Assembly (NCBI RefSeq): GCF_900105755.1
Contig: NZ_FNTQ01000001.1
Span: 6,076,001 to 6,140,000, forward strand
Source: Streptomyces sp. Ag109_O5-10
GTDB taxonomy: Bacteria > Actinomycetota > Actinomycetes > Streptomycetales > Streptomycetaceae
DNA: 64,000 nucleotides
Reading direction: 5' to 3'
The translations under genes and the position numbers were made by a program. How positions within the stretch are numbered: position 1 is the stretch's first letter; each line of letters begins with the position of its first letter. The notes beneath the pieces were generated by a model. It did no database searches. It was given only the letters and a program-made list of their open reading frames with translations, and was not told the DNA's origin. Positions 59,361 through 64,000 of this stretch are shown one piece after another.

Positions 59361-60980
59361 ATGTCACTCGAACAGAAAGCCGGTCCAGCGGCCGGCCGCC
59401 CGAGCCTGCACGACCGTGAGCACCGCGGCCAGTGGACCGCCGCCGAGCGCATCGAGGAACTCGGCCTGATGAAGGAGGCCGCCCGCCACGGCGACCCCCT
59501 CGCCACCGAGCGCCAGCACGCCAAGGGCAAGCTCACCGCGTACGAACGTATCGAACTCCTGCTCGACGAGGGGTCGTTCAACGAGGTCGAGATGCTCCGC
59601 CGGCACCGTGCCACCGGCTTCGGCCTGGAGAAGAAACGGCCGTACACCGACGGGGTGATCACCGGCTGGGGCACCGTCCACGGCCGTACCGTCTTCGTCT
59701 ACGCGCACGACTTCCGCATCTTCGGCGGCGCCCTCGGCGAGGCCCACGCCCAGAAGATCCACAAGATCATGGACATGGCCATGGCGGCGGGGGCCCCGCT
59801 CGTGTCGCTGAACGACGGCGCCGGCGCCCGGATCCAGGAGGGCGTCTCGGCGCTCGCCGGCTACGGCGGCATCTTCCAGCGCAACACCCGCGCCTCCGGC
59901 GTGATCCCGCAGATCAGCGTGATGCTCGGCCCGTGCGCGGGCGGCGCCGCCTACTCGCCGGCCCTGACCGACTTCGTCTTCATGGTCCGGGACATCTCCC
60001 AGATGTTCATCACCGGACCGGACGTGGTGAAGGCGGTGACCGGCGAGGAGATCACCCAGAACGACCTCGGCGGCGCCGACGTCCACGCCGGCGCCTCCGG
60101 CGTGGCCCACTTCGCCTACGACGACGTGCGCGGCTGCATGGAGGACGTACGGCACCTGCTGTCGCTGCTGCCGTCCAACAACCGTGAGCTGCCACCCCGT
60201 TCGGCGACCACCGACCCGGCGGACCGCCGTACCGACCGGGTGGTGGAACTGGTCCCGGACGACCCCGGGCGGGTCTACGACATGCGGACCGTCATCGAGG
60301 AGATCGTCGACGACGGCGACTACTTCGAGATCCAGCCCGGCTGGGCCACCAACGTGGTGTGCGCGCTGTCCCGGCTGGACGGCGAGGTGGTCGGCCTCGT
60401 CGCCAGCCAGCCGGCCTCGTTCGCCGGGGTCCTGGACATCGACGCCAGCGAGAAGGCGGCGCGGTTCGTGCAGTTCTGCGACGCCTTCAACATCCCGCTG
60501 GTCACCCTGATCGACGTCCCCGGTTTCCTGCCGGGCGTGGACCAGGAGCACAACGGCATCATCCGGCGCGGCGCCAAGCTGCTCTACGCGTACTGCAACG
60601 CGACCGTGCCGCGGATCTCCCTGGTGCTGCGCAAGGCGTACGGCGGCGCGTACATCGTCATGGACTCCCGGTCCATCGGCACCGACCTCGCGCTCGCCTG
60701 GCCGTCCAACGAGATCGCCGTGATGGGCGCCGAGGGCGCGGCGAACGTCATCTTCCGCCGGGAGATCGCGGCCGCGGACGACCCCGAGTCGACCCGCGCG
60801 CAGAAGATCAAGGAGTACCAGGCGGAGCTGATGCACCCCTACTACGCGGCCGAACGCGGTCTGATCGACGACGTCATCGACCCGCGGCAGACCCGGAGCA
60901 CCCTCATCCGCGCCCTCGCGATGCTGCGCAGCAAGCAGGCCGACCTGCCGTGCCGCAAGCACGGCAACCCGCCGCAGTGA
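59361..60980 (+). CDS. Acyl-CoA carboxylase beta subunit (carboxyltransferase)
   Basis: The 539-residue carboxyltransferase has two crotonase-like halves. GVITGWGTVHGRTVFVYAHDF and LGPCAGGAAYSPALTDFVFM are in the N half. LVTLIDVPGFLPGVDQEHNGIIRRGAKLLYAY and LRKAYGGAYIVMDSRSIG are in the C half. It transfers CO2 from biotin on the alpha subunit (44166) to acetyl- or propionyl-CoA. The residue controlling substrate size cannot be set without alignment. It overlaps the epsilon gene by GTGA. Confidence 0.95.
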   Translation: MSLEQKAGPAAGRPSLHDREHRGQWTAAERIEELGLMKEAARHGDPLATERQHAKGKLTAYERIELLLDEGSFNEVEMLRRHRATGFGLEKKRPYTDGVITGWGTVHGRTVFVYAHDFRIFGGALGEAHAQKIHKIMDMAMAAGAPLVSLNDGAGARIQEGVSALAGYGGIFQRNTRASGVIPQISVMLGPCAGGAAYSPALTDFVFMVRDISQMFITGPDVVKAVTGEEITQNDLGGADVHAGASGVAHFAYDDVRGCMEDVRHLLSLLPSNNRELPPRSATTDPADRRTDRVVELVPDDPGRVYDMRTVIEEIVDDGDYFEIQPGWATNVVCALSRLDGEVVGLVASQPASFAGVLDIDASEKAARFVQFCDAFNIPLVTLIDVPGFLPGVDQEHNGIIRRGAKLLYAYCNATVPRISLVLRKAYGGAYIVMDSRSIGTDLALAWPSNEIAVMGAEGAANVIFRREIAAADDPESTRAQKIKEYQAELMHPYYAAERGLIDDVIDPRQTRSTLIRALAMLRSKQADLPCRKHGNPPQ

Positions 60981-61222
60981 GCGCGCCGGAGAACCCGGAC
61001 GGCGCGGAGGGCGCCCTGCTCATCAGGGTCGTGAAGGGGCAGGCGAGCCCCGCCGAGCTCGCCGCCCTCACCACCGTCCTGCTCGCCCGCGCCGCCACCC
61101 TGGCCGCGCTGGACCCCTGCCCCGTCGCGCCCCGCCCGGTGGCCGGCTGGCGCCGCCCGGAACGCATCACCACGCACCGCGACCCCCGCGGCTGGCGCCT
61201 CACCGACACCCGAGCAGCATGA
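60977..61222 (+). CDS. Acyl-CoA carboxylase epsilon subunit
   Basis: An 81-residue small subunit with the epsilon pattern LIRVVKGQASPAELAALTTVLLARA and the C-terminal GWRLTD. Actinobacterial epsilon peptides bind and activate the carboxyltransferase. GTG overlaps the beta stop. With the alpha and beta subunits it makes a full actinobacterial acyl-CoA carboxylase dedicated to this cluster. Confidence 0.9.
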   Translation: MSAPENPDGAEGALLIRVVKGQASPAELAALTTVLLARAATLAALDPCPVAPRPVAGWRRPERITTHRDPRGWRLTDTRAA

Positions 61223-61269
61223 CGACGGCCCGGACAGCGGCTCCCGTAGGACGCCCGGTACTACGCCAC

Positions 61270-61662
61270 CGGCCACGACGACGCCACGACCGGCCGACGG
61301 CTTGTCGCGGCTCTTCCGGTTGACCGGCCCCCTTGCGGTTCGGCAGTGCCCTCGCAGGGGCGCGGGGAACTGCGCGACCGGCCACGATGGCGCCGCGGCC
61401 GGTCGACGGTTTGTCTCGGCTCTTGCGGTCGGTCGGTCTTCTTGCGGTTCGGCAGCGCCCCCGCAGGGGCGCGGGGAACTGCGCGACCGGCCACGACGGT
61501 GCGGTGGCCGGTCGACGGTTTGTCTCGGCTCTTGCGGTCGGTCGGTCTTCTTGCGGTTCGGCAGCGCCCCCGCAGGGGCGCGGGGAACTGCGCGACAAGC
61601 CACGACGGCGCCGCGGCCGGTCGACGGCGCATCACGGCGCTTCCAGCCGACCGGCGCCCCCA
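61270..61662. repeat. 109-bp tandem array, three copies plus degenerate edges
   Basis: CGCGGGGAACTGCGCGAC begins at 61361, 61470 and 61579, an exact 109-bp period. Units also share CGGTCGACGGTTTGTCTCGG, CTCTTGCGGTCGGTCGGTCT and TCTTGCGGTTCGGCAGCGCC. It has the same palindrome core as the 51.4-kb array but different flanks. It fills most of the 468-bp gap between the epsilon and NTF2-like genes and holds no gene. Confidence 0.94.
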
Positions 61663-61690
61663 TCCCCGACAGAATCGGAGTCCCGGCCCC

Positions 61691-62266
61691 ATGACCTCCC
61701 CCTCCCTCGACCGCACCGACGCGGTCACCGAACTCCGCGCCGAACTCGACGCCCTGCGTGCCGAGTTCGGCGCCCTCGCCGACCGCGCGGCGGTCGCCGA
61801 GCTGGTCGACCGCTACATCACCCTGCTGGACACCCAGGACGACCACGGCTTCGACCCCACCTGGCCGGCCACGGTCTTCACCCCGGACTGCCGCCTGGAG
61901 TTCCCGGTCGGCACCGTCGAGGGCCGCGACCGGGCCGCCGCCTTCCACCACGACCGCAAGTCCCGGTTCGCCCGCACCCACCACCTGGCCGCCAACTACG
62001 GCATCCGGGTGTCGGGGGACACCGCCCGGATCCGTGTCCACCTCCTCGCGTCCCACGTCCACCACGAGGACGGCCCGGACCCGGACGGCCGCTTCGACAT
62101 CGGCGGCTACAGCGAGGGCGAGGCGTTCCGCACCCGGGACGGCTGGCGGCTGCACCGCTGGCGGTTCCGGCTGGTGTGGTCCGACGGCGCGGGCCCGCGT
62201 CCTGGCCCCGATCCCCGCGAACTGCGCAGTTCCCAGCCACGACCACGCCACCCGAAAGGACGATGA
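61691..62266 (+). CDS. NTF2/SnoaL_4-like protein
   Basis: A 191-residue NTF2-fold protein. The N-terminal helix (VTELRAELDALRAEFGALADRAAVAELVDRY) is a likely coiled coil. TWPATVFTPDCRLEFPVGTVEGRDRAAAFH and HHLAANYGIRVSGDTARIRVHLLASHVHHEDG match the first domain of the fusion at 34620, keeping the HH and SHVHH elements. It may share that domain's substrate. It could be a cyclase, hydroxylase or binding protein. No clear ribosome site precedes the ATG. Confidence 0.82.
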   Translation: MTSPSLDRTDAVTELRAELDALRAEFGALADRAAVAELVDRYITLLDTQDDHGFDPTWPATVFTPDCRLEFPVGTVEGRDRAAAFHHDRKSRFARTHHLAANYGIRVSGDTARIRVHLLASHVHHEDGPDPDGRFDIGGYSEGEAFRTRDGWRLHRWRFRLVWSDGAGPRPGPDPRELRSSQPRPRHPKGR

Positions 62267-62270
62267 GACC

Positions 62271-62579
62271 GTGTCAGGCACACCGACGACCGCCTTGGAT
62301 CTGGGCGCCTTGCGCGACACCTCCCGCGACGACCGCAGGCAGGCGTTCGAGACGTTCCTCTGCCACAACCTCGCCCAGCACCTGGACATCCCCCCGGCCC
62401 ACCGCATCGCCCGCGACCGCCCCCTCTACACCCAGGGCATCGACTCCCTCACCGCGCTCACCCTCCAGCGCACCCTGGAGTCGGCCCTGAACATCCCGGT
62501 GCCGGCCCACCACCTGCTGCGCGAGCAGTCGGTGGGCGAACTGGCCGCGACCCTGAGCGAACTGGTCGACCGGACCTGA
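62271..62579 (+). CDS. Free-standing acyl carrier protein
   Basis: A 102-residue ACP with LYTQGIDSLTALTLQRTLE; Ser59 is the phosphopantetheine site. The N-terminal helix is RQAFETFLCHNLAQHLDIPPA. The GTG follows GAAAGGACGATGAGACC. It resembles discrete ACP/PCPs of hybrid pathways more than the type II ACP at 52084. It is the last gene of the cluster by direction and context. No cognate condensing enzyme is seen. Confidence 0.88.
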   Translation: MSGTPTTALDLGALRDTSRDDRRQAFETFLCHNLAQHLDIPPAHRIARDRPLYTQGIDSLTALTLQRTLESALNIPVPAHHLLREQSVGELAATLSELVDRT

Positions 62580-62584
62580 GCCCC

Positions 62585-62645
62585 GGGTGCGCCCGATGCC
62601 ACCGGTGGGACGACGGCACGGCCACCGGTGACATCAGGCGCACCC
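62585..62645 (+). terminator. Long imperfect hairpin at the right edge of the cluster
   Basis: GGTGCGCCCGATGCCACCGG (from 62586) pairs with its near complement at 62622-62645 over about 24 bp. It closes the last polyketide transcript. Confidence 0.75.
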
Positions 62646-62652
62646 GCCTTCT

Positions 62653-62664
62653 GACAACGTTGTC
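62653..62664. promoter_or_regulatory. GACAAC-GTTGTC operator upstream of TetR gene
   Basis: A perfect 12-bp palindrome, extended to CTGACAACGTTGTCCAG with one missing base, lies 70 bp before the GTG at 62734. It fits a TetR autoregulatory operator. Confidence 0.65.
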
Positions 62665-62733
62665 CAGCGTCCCGGGGCGCCCATGTCAGAATGAGGACGC
62701 CCGTCGCCCGTCCGGTCTTCATCGAGGTAGTCC

Positions 62734-63393
62734 GTGTCCCAGCCCGTCGGCCGCGTGCCGCAGCGTCGCAACGCACGGTCCAACCGGGCGCGGATCCTGG
62801 CCACCGCCCGCCAGGAACTCGGCCGGAACCCCGACATCACCCTGGAGGAGCTGGCCCGCGCCTCCGGTGTCGTACGGCGCACGCTCTTCGGGCACTTCCC
62901 GGGGCGCGCCGCGCTCCTGGAGGCGCTGGCCGAGGAGGCCGCCGAGGCGCTCCAGGCGGCCGTGGCACGGGGAGCGCAGCCCGCGGAGCCGGCCGACCGG
63001 GCCCTGGCGCGCTTCTGCCTGTCGATGTGGCCGGTGGGCGACCGCTACCGGATGCTGCTGGCCCTCGCCCACCGGGACCTGGGCGCGGAACGCGTGACCG
63101 GGATCCTCCGGCCCGCCAGGCTGCGGGCCACGGCCGTCGTGGAGCACGGCCAGCGGGACGGCGTCTTCCACCCCCACCTCCCGCCCGCGGTGCTCGCCGC
63201 CGCCCTGGAGGGCATGGCGATCGCCCTCCTGGAAGAGGTCAACGGCGGAACGTTCGAGGACGACGGCACCCGCACGGCCGTCGCCACGCTGATCGCGGCC
63301 GGCGTCCCGGAGGGGCGGGCCCGCACGGTGGTCGGCGAGGTCGCCGGCGAGGTCGCCGCCGCGGCCGTGCCGGAGGAGCCCGCGGGGGCCTGA
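62734..63393 (+). CDS. TetR-family regulator
   Basis: A 219-residue repressor. The N-terminal HTH is RILATARQELGRNPDITLEELARASGVVRRTLFGHFPGRAALL (core LEELARASGVVRRTLFGHF). The C-terminal helical domain shows LALAHRDLGAE and LLEEVNGGTFEDDGTRTAV. The start is GTG; an obvious ribosome site is lacking. It is unlike the butyrolactone receptors. It may control a neighbouring exporter or lie outside the polyketide cluster. Confidence 0.87.
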   Translation: MSQPVGRVPQRRNARSNRARILATARQELGRNPDITLEELARASGVVRRTLFGHFPGRAALLEALAEEAAEALQAAVARGAQPAEPADRALARFCLSMWPVGDRYRMLLALAHRDLGAERVTGILRPARLRATAVVEHGQRDGVFHPHLPPAVLAAALEGMAIALLEEVNGGTFEDDGTRTAVATLIAAGVPEGRARTVVGEVAGEVAAAAVPEEPAGA

Positions 63394-63493
63394 ACCACCC
63401 GCTCCCGCGCCGCGGGAGGCTCGTAGGTACAGTCCGGGGGGCGTGGCATGCTGAGGGCGCGCCTTCGGCGCAACCGACCGGGAGGTGGTGGAC

Positions 63494-64000
63494 GTGACGG
63501 ACTGGGCCTGGTTCGCGCAGCAACTGGCGGCGATGGCGCGGGACCTGCTGGCGCAGGAGTCGGTCGACGCCACCCTGGGCCGGATCACCGCCTCGGCCGT
63601 GGAGCTGGTGGAGGGCTGTGACGCGGCCGGCATCCTGGTGCTGAACGGCGGGAAGGTGCGCACGCTCGCGCCCACTGAGCAACTGGTGGTCGACAGCGAC
63701 CGGTTGCAGGAGCGGCTGGGCGAGGGGCCCTGCTTCGACGCGGCCCGCACCAGGGCGGGGGAGCGGGTGTTCCGGATCCGGGACCTCACCCGTGAGCAGC
63801 CGCGCTGGCCCGCCTTCGGCCCGGAGATCCACCGGCTCGGCGTCGGCAGCATGATGGGGTTCCTGCTGTACACCGAGGACGAGGAACTCGGCGCGCTGAA
63901 CATCTACTCCCGCCGGCCCGGCGCCTTCACCGAGGCAAGTGAGCTGGCCGGCTGGCTGCTGGCCTCGCACGCGGCGGTCGCCTTCTCCAGCGCCCGCACC
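63494..64000 (+). CDS. GAF-domain protein, probably GAF-ANTAR, 3' partial
   Basis: The frame runs open off the right edge (169 residues visible). It begins VTDWAWFAQQLAAMARDLLAQ and holds a GAF domain (TASAVELVEGCDAAGILVLNGG, LGEGPCFDAARTRAGERVFRI, GFLLYTEDEELGALNIYSRRP). In Streptomyces such proteins usually end with an ANTAR RNA-binding domain, which is beyond the window. GGAGG (63481-63485) precedes the chosen GTG. TACAGT near 63427 may be its -10. Confidence 0.85.
   Translation, partial: MTDWAWFAQQLAAMARDLLAQESVDATLGRITASAVELVEGCDAAGILVLNGGKVRTLAPTEQLVVDSDRLQERLGEGPCFDAARTRAGERVFRIRDLTREQPRWPAFGPEIHRLGVGSMMGFLLYTEDEELGALNIYSRRPGAFTEASELAGWLLASHAAVAFSSART

Noticed and set aside
61270-61662. 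Possible CRISPR or coding repeat at the second array
   Set aside because: Units of 109 bp are contiguous with no spacers, and the frames give repetitive Arg/Gly-rich shadows.
1-64000. tRNA or rRNA genes
   Set aside because: No cloverleaf with a CCA-type end or T-loop motif, and no conserved rRNA segment, was noticed by eye. A covariance search was not possible here.

Overview
The window is GC-rich actinobacterial DNA with strong third-position GC bias, GTG/TTG starts, many 4-bp stop/start overlaps, rodlins, chaplins and melC tyrosinase genes. Together these point firmly to a Streptomyces chromosome. No rRNA, tRNA, CRISPR array, transposase or integrase was recognised.

Region 1 (1-27.8 kb) looks like a conserved morphology and cell-surface locus. 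It starts with the end of an ABC exporter ATPase and its permease, a von Willebrand-A lipoprotein and a long-chain acyl-CoA synthetase. Then come three rodlin genes and a short chaplin. A mostly leftward exopolysaccharide block follows (about 7.6-21.9 kb): a broken FAD oxidoreductase, an ATP-grasp protein, a divergent secreted GH26-like hydrolase, a GNAT/FemX-like protein, a Wzz-like protein, two GT4 glycosyltransferases, a NodB deacetylase, a MurJ-like flippase, an O-antigen-ligase-like polymerase and a polyprenyl-phosphate sugar transferase. After it lie a second chaplin, small secreted proteins, a VKOR-type thiol redox protein, melC1-melC2 and a third chaplin. The order chaplin / melC / chaplin / polysaccharide / rodlins / acyl-CoA ligase agrees with what I remember of the S. 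coelicolor rdl-chp-mel neighbourhood.

Region 2 (about 28-62.6 kb) is a type II polyketide cluster of angucycline type. The core order is oxygenase (46957), small cyclase (48563), KS-alpha, CLF, ACP, ketoreductase, didomain aromatase/cyclase, and oxygenase-reductase fusion (54189). This is the urdEFABCDLM / pgaEFABCDLM order. Accessory genes are an FAD halogenase with flavin reductase, a questin-oxidase-like protein, acyl-CoA carboxylase alpha, beta and epsilon subunits, several NTF2/SnoaL-like proteins (two fused in frame), a DDN-like F420 enzyme, an FMN reductase, two extra carrier proteins, an Sfp-type phosphopantetheinyl transferase, two MFS exporters, an antiporter and a hemerythrin. No glycosyltransferase or deoxysugar gene accompanies it, so the product is inferred to be a halogenated, unglycosylated angucyclinone or rearranged relative.

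Regulation sits at 28-33.9 kb: an AfsA-like butyrolactone synthase, an epimerase-like protein, an atypical JadR1-type response regulator, two TetR regulators of the butyrolactone-receptor class, and an excisionase-like HTH pair. I find four CAGAC-NN-GTCTG-type operators and a second, different operator present twice. Downstream, two distant operons (34252 and 41848) start with leaders of almost equal length that share a promoter-like motif at identical spacing and carry an intrinsic terminator just before the start codon. This suggests coordinated attenuation.

Streptomyces-type GC palindromic repeats are scattered through the window. They have expanded into a 112-bp tandem array that separates CLF from its ACP, and a 109-bp array at 61.3 kb. 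One copy lies inside an MFS coding region. The window ends with a TetR gene (62734) and the start of a GAF-domain gene (63494) that runs off the edge.
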